Assembly: GCA_027924585.1 (NCBI GenBank)
Contig: BSBM01001067.1
Span: 994,001-1,058,000, forward strand
Reading direction: 5' to 3'
From: Larix kaempferi
Lineage: Eukaryota > Streptophyta > Pinopsida > Pinales > Pinaceae
Length of the DNA: 64,000 nt
Shown here: piece after piece, positions 20,213-32,000 of the stretch
How the letters are laid out: every line of letters starts with the position of its first letter
Numbering within the stretch: position 1 is the first letter of the stretch
The notes under the pieces: model-generated
Databases searched by the model: none
The model's input: only the letters and a program-made list of their open reading frames with translations
Told to the model about the DNA's origin: nothing
Translations under genes and position numbers: made by a program

Positions 20213-21556
20213 CGTGATTTACTTTTATAAAATAAATGAAATACACTTTATTTGTCCTAGAGCAAGACCTAAAACTACTTCTGATTAGTTAAAAGCTCGT
20301 CTTCCTCGAACATAAGAGAAACAATGTAGGGACCATAACCTAGGTCCCCAGTTTGTTATAGTCTCTCAATATAAATCTAACTTTTGTTGTTTACATTATG
20401 GTTCATGTTTGGTTTTTCTAGTTTGGTTTGGTTCTATTGTCTGTAAAATAGTATTTACAGGACTGTATTAAATATGTTTATTCTTTTACTATTTCTAACA
20501 TATACTAATTATGCATGTGTGGAAGCATATATAAGAAGGTATTTTCCAATGAACAATTGAATTTAAGTCATAACTTGCATAAGTAAGATTTATAGAGTTA
20601 GAAGCGATTTATACCTGAATGAGAAATACTTGTAGATAGCTAATAGATCCCTTGTTGTTCCTTTGCCCTGCTGTAGCCCTGCAACCAAAGTTTCCCAAAC
20701 CTTATGAAACTCAACCATCCCAAATTGAGTTGCCACCCTGCTAACTTGCGAGGTCTCGCCGACCACCCAATTCCAAAGGTACCCCTTTGGACCCCCAAGC
20801 CCAAACTGAGTACAAGTCAACTAGCTAGATCCCTCTGTGAATTCTCCAACAAGAACCCCCTTTCTGCTCTGCACTGTAGAATTCTATCTCTGCTAACTTT
20901 CCCAAAATATCCCATGGTAAAGATCCCCCCAATCTCCCCTCTCTTCTCCACCTTATTCCCATGTCTTGCCGACTCTTTTCCCTGCCATCACTACCCCTAT
21001 CCTCTCATTAATGTTTTAGTCTCCAAGTCTTTCCTCAAGCCCATCCCCCATGATTCCCATTAATGATTAAAGTAATATATATATTGTGTAATAAATGCAT
21101 GGGTTGGTTCACATATGTTTTATTTTTACACGTTTCCACCGTAATATCTTCTAATTTACATTCTTGTGCTTGTAACTCAAGTTTCACAAAAACGGTTGAG
21201 AAGCTTTGATTAAAAAGAGTAGCGAAGGTTACATGGAAGGGCTGAAGGATTGCTCCCATAACAGAGGAATCCGTCACTCCTTGTTCATCGTTTACAAGAT
21301 TGTAACTGCTATGAAATTTCCCTAACCTATGAGTGGTGTAGCACCTTACATATTGACCAAGAAGAAATAAGCAAGAGAAATACATATTGAGAGTCTTTGC
21401 AGACACAAAATTTAGAGATCTCGAGATTTCTATATGACAAAAAACTACAAAAGAACGCAGAACTAATCAAACTTATGTAGGCCAGAGAGATAATCGACAT
21501 AGTAGAAATCAGAGAGAACCAAAAATCAGAATGTAGACAGCCTCCATCCAGGCTAC
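20213..21556. other. No gene recognised; short minus-strand frames
   Basis: Minus-strand open frames of 76 codons (20820-20590) and 123 codons (21406-21035) contain plausible protein-like text but no known motif and no clear splice pattern linking them to the unknown ORF upstream at 22507-21557. They may be exons of one old gene or chance frames. Confidence 0.3.
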
Positions 21557-22507
21557 TCAAGCTTTCAGATCATCACCGTTGGGTTCTGCTGACCCGGTCT
21601 TTCCATCGTTGCTATCAATGAGCATGCCAGCTTGCATAGAGTCTTCTTTTTTCTTGGCCAGGAATTTACCAATGGCTTCCAGCTTGATGTTGATGTCCTC
21701 AGGGTGATGATTCTTGTTTGCCTTGTGAAGGTGGAGTGAGCCAAGAGAGTTTTCTAGTAGATCAAACAACTCATCGAATTCCCTATTTTTATTCTTAACC
21801 TCCAGATGGGTCGAGTGAGCCAGAGTGTATAGATGGGAAATAGCCCGTTTAAACTCAAGGTTTTCATTTCTGATTAACCGAACCTGACCTTCTAGTTCGT
21901 GGAGGTGCTCCATAATCACTCCTGGAGAAAGCTCATTGCTGCGAGTTTGTCCTGAATCCTAAGCCCGTTTTGCACCTGCATGCTTGAGACTTGAACCAAC
22001 CGCCGGGGGGGTGACATGATCGACCTCAAAATCCATTTCATAATCCAAGTCATCAAGTTGAATGGGGCAATTACTCACACCGGGAGAGATTCCAATGTGC
22101 TTGCTGCAGCGAAGACATTGTGGGCGAATACAACCTTCCTGAGAATGGGAACTGGTGAAACGATGAGCCATAAGGACCTTACTACAAGCAAAATAGTCTT
22201 TGGAGCAAACACAATAGGAGACAAATCGAGACAAAGCACTCCAGAATTTCCTGATATGAATGGGAGAGCTAGCCCTTCCATCATAATTTATCGCTGAGTC
22301 CTCTCTATGCATGCCAACCACCTTGCGTTGGAACAGGCTGGCGAAATTAATGAAGACTGGTACGAAGATCCAAGAGAGATCCAAGGAGTGGATTTGGTTA
22401 TGATTCCCGAGGCAATTGATAATTTGCCAAAATTTTATAAAAAACATAGTTAGAAGAAGGGTCATCAACCCACGAAAGCCAACATTAGGGGACCGAAGCA
22501 TTCTCAA
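21557..22507 (-). pseudogene. Unknown ORF of about 316 codons with one amber stop
   Basis: A single minus-strand frame runs from 22507 to 21557 with only one stop, TAG at 21961-21959. The first 182 codons contain hydrophobic stretches near the start (MTLLLTMFFIKFWQII) and several Cys. The part after the stop is hydrophilic and probably coiled coil (MEHLHELEGQVRLIRNENLEF, KNKNREFDELFDLLEN), ending EPNGDDLKA. The frame is the same as that of the start of the LINE RNase H just upstream, but the character differs and no LINE domain is seen. I do not recognise a family. It may be a LINE-associated extra ORF, a host gene fragment, or chance. Confidence 0.35.
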
Positions 22508-22514
22508 TTAGAGC

Positions 22515-22912
22515 ATGATCACATTCAAGAGTTCCATATCTTAGATTTATGCCGAGGTTTGCCATGGTGTTCGCCTGTCTGTTGAGGTCTCTCAAAATGT
22601 GATAAAAATTGATGTCTTTGAATTCTTTGACAATACTGAGAAGGAGAAAATGTATTTTGGAGGAGGGACTCTTTCTTTTTTTGGATATGGATCTAGCTTC
22701 CTTGATGATGATAAGAGAGTCTCCACAACCACCAGAGAATCTATCTCCAATTCTCTAGCGAGTTCTAAGCCTTTTATGAGACCAAGCCATTCAGCTTCAT
22801 TATTTGATTTTCTTATCATTCCCCAGGAGAAGTTTCTTTGCTTGTTCCCCATGGAGTCTAGGATAACTCCACCCGCACCTGCCAACCCGCCTCAAGTTTC
22901 ACAATTATAACT
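22515..22912 (-). pseudogene. LINE RNase H domain (frameshifted)
   Basis: Plant-type RVT_3 RNase H as found at the C-terminus of LINE ORF2. AGAGGVILDSMGNK and SNNEAEWLGLIKGLELA (catalytic Glu) are in one frame. After VVV a frameshift is needed to continue with GDSLIII (catalytic Asp), FKDINFYHILRDLNRQAN (catalytic His) and MANLGINL. The first catalytic Asp should lie just upstream of AGAGG and is lost at the 5' break near 22912. The RT and endonuclease parts are absent, so this is a short 3' LINE fragment. Confidence 0.7.
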
Positions 22913-23879
22913 AATAATCATTTTTTTATTTAATTAACTCAAACATAAGTCAACACTTGTTTATTAATGGCATAAGGTATTATTTATAATTTACACCCTG
23001 GTTCTAAGTAACTACGACATAATTTTAACAAATTAAGTAATGTATTAGTTAACCTTATTCCTATATTTTAATTAATTAATTAATATCATTTGGCACGTAA
23101 TTAATCTTACCCTTCCAAGTTAATACTATGAATGTACATTTATATTAATTAATTAAATTAACTAAAACTTAATCAACTCCTTCACCTAGTTCCATATTAA
23201 TTGCACCATAGTTTATAATTAAACTAATTAACAACATTTTCTAATGATAATGATAGTTTTATTGTCATCAATTAACATTATTAACATATAATCAATATTA
23301 ACCGAACAATTTAATATTAACCTAATTGACATGATAATTACATTTAACATTTTAACCCTTAGTCTTGACTAGATAAATTTAATAACAATCAATCAAGCAT
23401 TACTAATTAATTGCATTAGTTACCACCTAGGTTTACCATAGCTTGTTTATTTATCAACAATAATTAATTATTAATCGACAATAATTAACATTATTATTCA
23501 ACAGTATTTCACGCAATTATAAATATGTAGGCGAGTTATGTAAGTGTAGCTACTGCTTACATACTTTGTGTAAGTACACTAACAATAATAAATCACACAC
23601 ATCAATCATACCCATGAAATTTATTGTTCACTGACACAAGTTTTAAATGTAGTTTGCAAGGTACAATCCATTACCTAATTGAAATCTCATTAAGTTGCGA
23701 CAATTCATACATTATGGAGTTACGACACATAATAAATCAAGGGTTTTTCCCACGCACACAGTTAGATCTTGTTTTCATCCCGACTTCAAGCTAAACCTAT
23801 CTACCTACATCATCTACCTAAATCACATCTAACTTCCACATCCTATCCTTTCCTCTGCTAGACTACCCTGAAGTGTCAA

Positions 23880-24684
23880 GCCATGACGGGCTCCAACTAG
23901 AGCCCATAAACGGAAGTGTCGACTACATTGACCAAGCTTCCCCAGCAGGCAACCACTAGTCATCATCACACACCTTGGGAAGCGCGTCGTAGAACAACCC
24001 TCCAATGACTCTGGGTTTCGGGGATAAACGGTGGGTAAAGCCTCCACCCCCCAATGGAACAAGGGACTATGTCTACCCAACATAATAATTGCGTTGCACC
24101 TGTACTCAGTTTGTCATTATATAACCAATCTGGGCGGTTGAGTTTCTTGAGACCCTACCCCACCCATACATCATAATAAACAACATAATAATCATGTGAA
24201 AGTAAATAATGCATCACTTGCATACCATTTATCTTTCGGAGTCCATGTCCCCGAGGCTCTCCCACCTCGTAAGATCCAGCTATCACTTAGTCATTTTAAC
24301 CTGTAAGTCAGTCGTCGACATACAATATAGAATATCGTGCATAAATCCTCAACATGTACACATACATTTCATCATAACATAACAACAATAAACTCATTTA
24401 TTCACCATGCACCTCGCATAACATTCATTTATTCAACATATAACTGTAACGGTATCCACGTACCCATCATTTAGTCATTTGCATATACGAGACATAATTA
24501 ACACATGCTACATATCTAAACATGAGTACCGATCATAATACTAACATCACACACACACATATATATATCGGCAAAATAATAGAACCATATGTCCACAGTG
24601 TCGTCAAACAGACGAAGTCTCACAATCAAACAAATACAACATATAATAGTAGTTCATGTAGTAATGTCAAAACGGGGCGTTACA
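23880..24684 (-). mobile_element. Partial gypsy-type LTR starting TGTAACGCCCC
   Basis: Read on the minus strand the block begins TGTAACGCCCCGTTTTGAC at 24684, close to the start of the solo LTR at 56849. A 270-bp block at about 23890-24170 is clearly related to 56040-56310 (shared GGAAGTGTCGA, CCACTAGTCATCATCACACA or near, and GGTTTCGGGGATAAA versus GTTTCGGGAGATAAA). Below 23880 the sequence to about 22920 is AT-rich with TTAATTAATTAA runs and may be the rest of the LTR, but the far end and TSD were not found. Confidence 0.6.
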
Positions 24685-25361
24685 AACAAGTTAATGGCCA
24701 AAGACCCAAAGGCATATGCGAGGTGTGGAAGTCTACCACCTTATGGACCACCAACGAGTTATTTCAGGTGGTGTGGTTTTCCTTGAATAATGGTGATGAG
24801 TCAACTTGCATTTTCGATGGCAGCTAGTGATAATTGTCCTGACAGTCAGTTTGACGGTTGAGTTATGATAGGTTTTGCCATCTCTGGAGGGAGTGAAATG
24901 CACTTTACTATAAAGTTATGTAAAAGCTTAAAGTTGCAGGAAGTTTTTCAAAAAACAACTTAATGAAAAGAAAAACTTAAACTCAAAGCTTTTATTTAGT
25001 AAAGTAACTTTCAACCAAGTGAGCTAATGTAAGATATAGATCAAATGCAAAAAACGATGAAGGGGGTTATTCTTTTCCTCAAAGTGTGTTCATACAAAAA
25101 AACTCTTGTTTTTGCTTGCAAAATACTTCAAGTTGGCTACACACAAAAGCAAATCATGAAATCTTGAATCCAAAACATTTAAGCTTGGGGTTAGCTCTCA
25201 ATTAGCTTGCCTGGAAAATGCAAATTTTCACTATGTTTCTTATTTGTCAAGTTCGCACAAGGTGCATGATAAATAACATAAGCAAAAAAGAATACACTTT
25301 TCGCTTTGTTTTTTATTTGCCAAGTTTGCACAAAGTGCACGACAAATATCATGTGTAGGCT
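24685..25361. other. No gene recognised
   Basis: Non-coding. Two imperfect copies of a block containing TATTTGTCAAGTTCGCACAA lie about 70 bp apart near 25235-25345. Confidence 0.4.
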
Positions 25362-25382
25362 ATAAAGGGAGCAAACTGAGAA

Positions 25383-25603
25383 ATTTTTTTCAGCGGGAAA
25401 ATCACCTTCCTGCTATTCCGAAGGAATCAAGGAAAGCTAACAACGCATGGGAAATCTCAACAAACTTCCTCACATATTGTGGATGGTAGGTCGAGCAAAC
25501 CGTTAGTCGGTAATCTAAGCCAGAAGATGTCTCAACGGAATTGAATCGGGGTGGATGGAATGAAATCCATCTAACCCCACCAATGGGCCATTGTATCCTT
25601 GAC
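25383..25603 (-). mobile_element. tRNA-derived SINE with 21-bp target duplications
   Basis: A 21-bp sequence at 25362-25382 is repeated exactly at 25604-25624. Read on the minus strand, the 221-bp insert starts GTCAAGGATACAA, has a pol III box A-like motif (TGGCCCATTGGTGGGG, 25590-25575) and, 27 bp further, a box B-like motif (GATTCAATTCC, 25547-25537), and ends CTGAAAAAAAT, an A-tail against the second repeat. Long exact target duplications, an A-tail and an internal bipartite promoter are the marks of a SINE copied by LINE machinery. The 67-codon minus frame inside is not thought to be a protein. Confidence 0.75.
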
Positions 25604-25863
25604 ATAAAGGGAGCAAACTGAGAATATAAACAAAAAAAACCGAACTGGAATATTTAAATAGTATGAGAAAGATTTAAAGACCTTAATGAAAATAATATGC
25701 TTTTAGACCTTATAAAATGGTCATATCTTAGGCAACTGAAATCCTTTTCAGGTGAAACAAAAAGTGCTTCCAACCAAAAGCAACACTCTAGACACGATGG
25801 AATAGCTCATTCAATGAAAAATGCACAGAATTAGCAGAATCCATAAATCCTTTAATGCATGCA

Positions 25864-28800
25864 TGTAATACCCCCATTTTGACACTTCGGATGTATTGGC
25901 TTGTAATGAAAACATTGCGCATATGTAATGTCTGATTCCTAGCGTGGATCTCAAGGTCAAGGCCCTGCTAGTGAATGATCAACTTTGAAGGGATGATATT
26001 TTATGTTGTGCCATCCATGTGCTAGTAAGCCATGGGGAAATTGTAAAAATGATGTAAATAATTGTAATGCAAATAAAAATACCAAGGGGCTGGCTATGGA
26101 TTCAACTAAATGAGGAGGACTATGTATCCACTAGGGAGAGGTGAGGGGGGGATTGTGAGATTGAACCCTAGGCTTCCATATGTCACTTTGGGAACCCACT
26201 TTGACTGTCCTAGCTGTCATTTAATTCTGTTGTAAGGAAGTGGGTGAAGAGATCAGTCCATGGATTGATGGAGTATGGGCAGCCTGAAATTCATAAGGCA
26301 AGGTATGGGCTTGGTTTGCTTGACCCATAAGCCACTCCATCTCATGGGAATTCGTTTCCCTCATCCCCATTCCATTGTGTACCACCCAGGCATGAGTTTT
26401 CATGGAGGATGCAGACCCAACAAGGAGGTAGAATCATAAATCGCGACTTGGAGAGAAGTCGTGTTTAGAGTGCCAAGATCGCTTACAAAATTGATGTGGG
26501 AAGTGAAATCTGATAGGGGGTCCATAGACCTGAACGGTGGGATAATTTGAGAGCGGGATATGCCCAAAACTCCATAGGAGAACCCGAATTTGTTAACTGA
26601 AATCCCAATTGCGGAAAGAGCATTCAACCGTAGTGTTGAGGAAGATCCAAGAGCGAATCGCAGTGGGAAAGAAACCGGGGGGGTTAGACTTCTTGGTAGA
26701 GCCAGTGAGGGCTCATTCATCCATGGTTTAGCAGTCGGGACGAGCTATACCTCCACAGGTCAGCGTTGAGGGAAGGGGCGCTCGAGGGACAGTGTAGCAC
26801 TGAAGGGGGCCTTAGTTAGGCTGAGGGTGGAGGTGATGGGGTTAACTGGACTGTCTGAAGCCAACTAGATATGCTTGTAGCTCTATGGCTGAGATGGTTG
26901 GCTTAGAAACCTCCTCCCATGTCTCCCCACTTGCTTGACAAAGCCAGTTGTGTGCTGGATGACCCTGAATGATTGTAAAACCAAGGTTGTGAGTGGACCT
27001 GAGTAGTTCCTCCTTAGTGGATACATAGCCCCAGCTCGGGGGTGGTCTCTTAGTGCTGAAAGAATACAGGCTGACCAGAGAGCTATGGTTGGGTTGGAAC
27101 ATTGCAGTCCATAGCTAATTGCATGGAGATTTCAACAAAGGATAAGTGTTCTCTGTGATTTATAACATGTTCATTCTTTGTTTTGTATGCTTAATTGTTC
27201 ATGTTAGTGAGAACGAAATGATTATCTTAAGTTAGTCAGCATAAGCCTATGTATAACATGAGAAGATGACTAATTCCCTGTAGGTTGTTTCATCATTATG
27301 ATAGGGAGAAATGTGTTGATGCGTTTCCTTACATGTGTTTGGATAATGTTTCATTCAGCTGTGTTTATTTATATGAATTTGTTCATTGAAAGTAAGGCTA
27401 AGTTTTGTTGAAGCCCAGGATGTTCAGATGGTTCAGTTATGGCTTTGGGGGAGAAATAGACACCCTTGTTGGGTTAATGTTCCCTTTGTGGGTCAGATGA
27501 AGGGATGAGACATGGCAAAATGGATCAGAGCTCTTTACATAGAGGTAAAGGAGTCTTGATGAGGTTTGGGGAAACACTTTGATTGGAAGAAGGACAAGAT
27601 CAGATTTCTCAGGTGTGGCAGACGATCCTACAGGTGCATGGGGCTCGCCGAGAGATTTCCAACAGTACCAAGGTTTCCAAAAATGAACTTAGGATGAGGA
27701 ATTTATCGGCCTAAGAAGTTGGCAGTAACAAGGGTATATGGCCGACTTCCGATGTTTTGAACCCATAGTATGGATTGTGGATTGCGAAAGTAGGAGGCGT
27801 GATTTCTCGGCGAGGCGCGTCGACGTCCCGACTTCCGACTCCCGCAAGCCGGATTGCGAAGTGCGGAAGTTAGAGAGGTAAGTTTCCCGGAGTTGGGAAT
27901 TTGGCGTCTCGACTTCCGACTCCCACAAGCTAGATTGCGAAGTGCGGAAGTCAGAGAGGTAAGTTACTCGGAGTTGGGAATTTCGCGTCTCGACTTTCGA
28001 CTCCCGCAAGCCGAATTGCGGAGTGCGGAAGTTGGAGAGGTAAGTTTTCCTAGAATTGGGAATTTGGCATCTTGACTTCCGACTCCCGCAAGCCGGATTG
28101 CAGAGTGTAGAAGTCTGAGAGGTAAGTTTTTCCAGAGTTGGGAATTTGGCATCCCGACTTCTGACTCCCGCAAGCCGAATTGCAGAGTGGGGAAGTCGGA
28201 GAGGTAAGTTTTCCCGGAGTTGGGAATTTGGCGTCCCGACTTTCGACTCCCGCAAGCTAGATTGAGGAGTGCGGAAGTCGGAGAGGTAAGTTTTCCCGGA
28301 GTTGGGAATTTGGCGTCCCGACTTTCGACTCCCACAAGTCGGAGTGCAGATTGTGGAAGTCGGAGAGGTAAGTTTTCCTGGAGTTGGGAATTTGGCGTCA
28401 CGACTTCTGACTCCTACAAGTCGGATTGTGGAGTACGGAAGTCGGAGAGGTAAGTTTTCCCGGGGTTGGGAATTTGGCGTCCCGACTTTCGACTCTTGCA
28501 AGCCCGATTGTGGAGTGTGGAAGTCAGAGGTGTAAATTTCCTGGAGCAGAGAATTTGGAGTTCTGAATTTCTGACTTTCGCAAGGCAGATCGCAGATTGT
28601 GGAAGTCGGAGAGGTAATTTCTCCGGAGTTGCGCATTTGGGGTTCCAACTTCCGACTCCCGCATCGCGGATTGCGGAGTGTGAAATTCGGAGGCGTAATT
28701 CTGCGAAGCTAAGGATTTTGGAGTTCCAACTTTCGACTCCCGCATCGTGGATTGCAGAAGTCAGGGGTGTGATTCGGCAAAGCGGAGAATTGGAGATTGT

Positions 28801-29092
28801 GGAATGCGGTAGTCGGAAGTGTATTTTCGTTGACGCCGTGTATTTGGTGTTCCGACCTTCCGACTCCCACACTGCGGAATACAGAAGTCGGAGGCGTATT
28901 TTCTTCGACATTGTGATTTTGGTGTTCCGACTTCCAACTTCCAACTTGCGGCTTGCAGATTGCAGACTGAAGTTGTAGCAGTTGTGTAAAAGTGCGGAGT
29001 TGAAAATAGTTAGGAAGAAAAAAATTAGCAAGTTGTTTCTAAGGTTATCTCCCATCGCCTCTAAATGGCACCGAGGTGACCGGGGATGTTAC
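25864..29092 (+). mobile_element. 3.2-kb solo LTR, TSD ATGCA, with internal satellite array
   Basis: Starts TGTAATACCCCC at 25864 and ends GGGGATGTTACA at 29092, imperfect terminal inverted repeats. It is flanked by ATGCA at 25859-25863 and 29093-29097. There is no PBS, purine tract or pol domain within, so it is a solo LTR. Plus orientation is inferred because its start (TGTAATACCCCCATTTTGAC) resembles that of the LTR read from 24684. Most of the length is non-coding; the last third is the 82-bp array at 27745-28975. Confidence 0.85.
27745..28975 (+). repeat. 82-bp tandem array inside the solo LTR
   Basis: TTGGGAATTTGGC-like cores start at 27893, 27974, 28056, 28138, 28220, 28302, 28384 and 28466, giving periods of 81-82. 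More divergent units continue to about 28975, for roughly 14 units. Each unit holds GACTTCCGACTCCCGCAA, an inverted partner TTGCGGAGTGCGGAAGTC, then GAGAGGTAAGTTTTCCCGG. The unit is GC-rich and full of CG and CNG sites. The 319-codon minus-strand frame here (28648-27689) is a by-product of the repeats. Confidence 0.93.
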
Positions 29093-29097
29093 AATGC

Positions 29098-32000
29098 AAC
29101 AACAAATATTTAAGATCTCAATCAACAATGGGAGTGGGTCTTCATAAGCGTTTCGATTCCATGTTCCACAAAACAAGACATTTCCGCACAAGTCAAACAC
29201 CTTAAGCAAGTGCTCACACAAACATATCAAAGAGTGACATGTTGACCGCTCTTCTATTTCAACAAGGTTAAAATTGCAAAGTGTTGCAATTGCTATTATG
29301 ACTATGCCCAAGTTCAATGAGCCTGCACATCGACCAGTTCCAAATGAATACTTGACCTATGGAGATGGGGGTTCCACCCAACCAATACAAGGGAGTTATA
29401 AGGTAAGAGTTGAATGATAATACAATTCCTTGAGTTATAGGTGAATCAGATATGGTAGCAACACACTGCATGGTGATTGATGGACTCTTAACTCTTAAGA
29501 TTTCCGTGCTAACAATTGATTCATACGAAGTTTAGTGAATTCAACAAGGCTTGAATTCTAGTAAGGCTTGCCACAATGCATGCTTGATTATCAGCATTGT
29601 CATAATATAATTCAAGGCCATTATATTTTATTTTTTCCATTACATGGTCTATTATAATAATGAAAAGTTAATGCATTGGTATTTGTTAGCCCTTGCCGTA
29701 GGCAGAGACTATATGTTCCATGTTTATCTATTAATTGACAACAATATTTTAACTTTCATAAAGTTAAGCCAAATTCCCTTTAAAATTTATATTTATAAAT
29801 ATTTTTTTGAAAAATCATATATGCATTTTATTGGATGAGAGGTCTTGAATTGACCATTTTTATCATTGTCGGGTATTAAAATAATTAAAAAAAACAAAAT
29901 ATAACTTACCTTAGCTTTATACCTTAACCTTACCCACCCGCCCCCCCAGCAATTCAGATTGCTTGGCGTGCAAGCAATAGGCCTGTCTGTCTGTAGTGCT
30001 GTACTTTATTGCTTGTTGCTTTGAATATCGTAACTTGCCCTTGAATGCTGTAACTTTCCCTCTGAGTTGAGAGTCCCAAGGTTGGAATTTTTGAGAAAAT
30101 GCTCGAGCATTTTTCCTATCAAATACATTGATTTTTTTTGTATTGTTAAATAATGACCTAAACGAAAACATCATTAATAGCCATTTATTTAAGAGGTATT
30201 GGGAACTACTATGTGCAGTAGGCTACTAGGCACTGGGGCCTGGTTGGGTGCTGCAGCCTGTAAGTAGTTGGAACTTGGTGTTGTGGATTTAGGTAAATCT
30301 ATTAAATGTGTAGTGAATGACTCATTGCCAAACTGATGATGGAATGTGGCCTGAACCTTAATCCCCGATGTGCCAACAATTGGCGAGCCACAAGCATATC
30401 GTTGGTGCTGCACTCAGTTTCCTCATTTGTTTACTATGGAAGGTTGGAATCCTGGAAGGGGAGTTGGAGTGTGCAGGCGGTACCACATTAGTTTGTTGCA
30501 TTTGTTTGTTGTGGAGGGCCTAGGCTAGAGGGAGGATTGCAACCTGCGGCTGCAGGCATCGCTAGTCCACCGACGAATTTATTGTTGATCGTGAAGGGTT
30601 TTCATCTTAGTTAATCACCGACCATCACCGACTTGCCATATTCGAACGGGGTACCAGAGTGCATGCATTATTTGGACTCCCAACAGGTACACTTCTTCGT
30701 ATTTCTCCGAATTTGAAGAATTTTAAGCAACTCTATTTCACTACATTTCCTAATTTCTTCTATCAAGTTCTCAGGTTTAATTCCTTTGTGAAGAGCCACT
30801 CTACTGTTTCCCTTGCCGTTCGCGGAGCAAATGCTATGGAAGGTTGGTCTTTTGGTTCTCTCTGTCCTGCTAGTTCACTTTGCAACGCAGGGCATGCAAC
30901 TCACATCTGTTTGCAGAACTAGGTATTAAGGAGATGCTGCCACCATATTTATATCTTGATCTCAATACCCAATATCTCATCACTACTGTCAGCTTTGTTT
31001 CCATAGGAGCTGCATACGATAATCATAACATCTGAGGAAAAGTTCTCCATTGTTGAATGTATGCCAGGCGCTTACTCCTACACTTTTATGACTACGATTT
31101 CGTATCATTATTTCAACACAACCCTCATTTCTTCGGGCTCTAGGTAAGAATCCCTTTGTTCCGTATTCAAAGGATTTCAATATTTCTCTTACACTCATAC
31201 ATTTGTTTCAAAAACATGGTTTAACTTAATATTTATCATCTTTTGTAGGTCGTGGGCATAAATGAAAGGCACCTACCTCATGTCAAGTAGTATCCCACTT
31301 GACCCCATTTTTATCATTGCCTTCAACTGTTAAGGTTTGAGTTATTAGATATAACTTATAATTTTGATCGCAGTTCTCATAGGTATCATCGTAGGTGTTA
31401 TTTGGAGTTCAGATTGATTCTTGTAAGTTAACTGATTTTAAATGCATATATATGAGTTTTTTGATTCGTTAATAACCCTAAGGGTTAATAAGGCTACATG
31501 ACAGTTCAACTTTGAGCTTACGAAGGCTCTAAACAATTTGACTTGATATTGCCATTTTATACCAACAAATTTAATTGATTTCTTCTATGTACAGACATCA
31601 CATGAGTCTTGCCAAACTATGGCTGTAAACATATTTTGTTTGCTCATTTACTGAGTAATATGACCTTATTGATCTAAGGTTTTTTATGTCCTATTGGTTT
31701 GATTGCATTTGTATCGTAACTATATGTGAAATATTACAAATCCTTTGCTCATTTTCAAGAACTATATAGAAACGATGTATAGGTTTTACTGGTGAATTTG
31801 GGGTAGTTCACAAAAATGTAATGTCAACTATTTTTATTAGCCTGTATTTTGGTATTCCAAGGCTTACCTATGTAAAGTACTAAATTGTATGTTTTTATTA
31901 TGTCCTTGATAGAGATCCCTTCGCGATGTTTTATGTATCTTTGCTATGTAGCATCAGGGAGTCATTGTCATATTTAAAAAGCTATACTTTCAGTCCCATA

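Noticed and set aside
22920-24684. Complete LTR retrotransposon with the RNase H at 22.5-22.9 kb as its pol
   Set aside because: The RNase H is LINE-type and directly adjoins the LTR-like block; no PBS, gag or RT lies between.
25402-25605. 67-codon minus-strand ORF
   Set aside because: It lies inside the SINE with pol III boxes and A-tail, so a protein is unlikely.
27689-28648. 319-codon minus-strand protein
   Set aside because: It is the translation of the 82-bp tandem array; all minus frames are open because of the unit's composition.
27745-28975. CRISPR-like array of repeats and spacers
   Set aside because: The whole 82-bp unit repeats with no unique spacers, and the context is a plant LTR.
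30989-31198. Minus ORF starting MSVREILKSFEYG as exon of an enzyme gene
   Set aside because: The start resembles some plant enzyme N-termini, but the rest matches nothing and the opposite strand is equally open.
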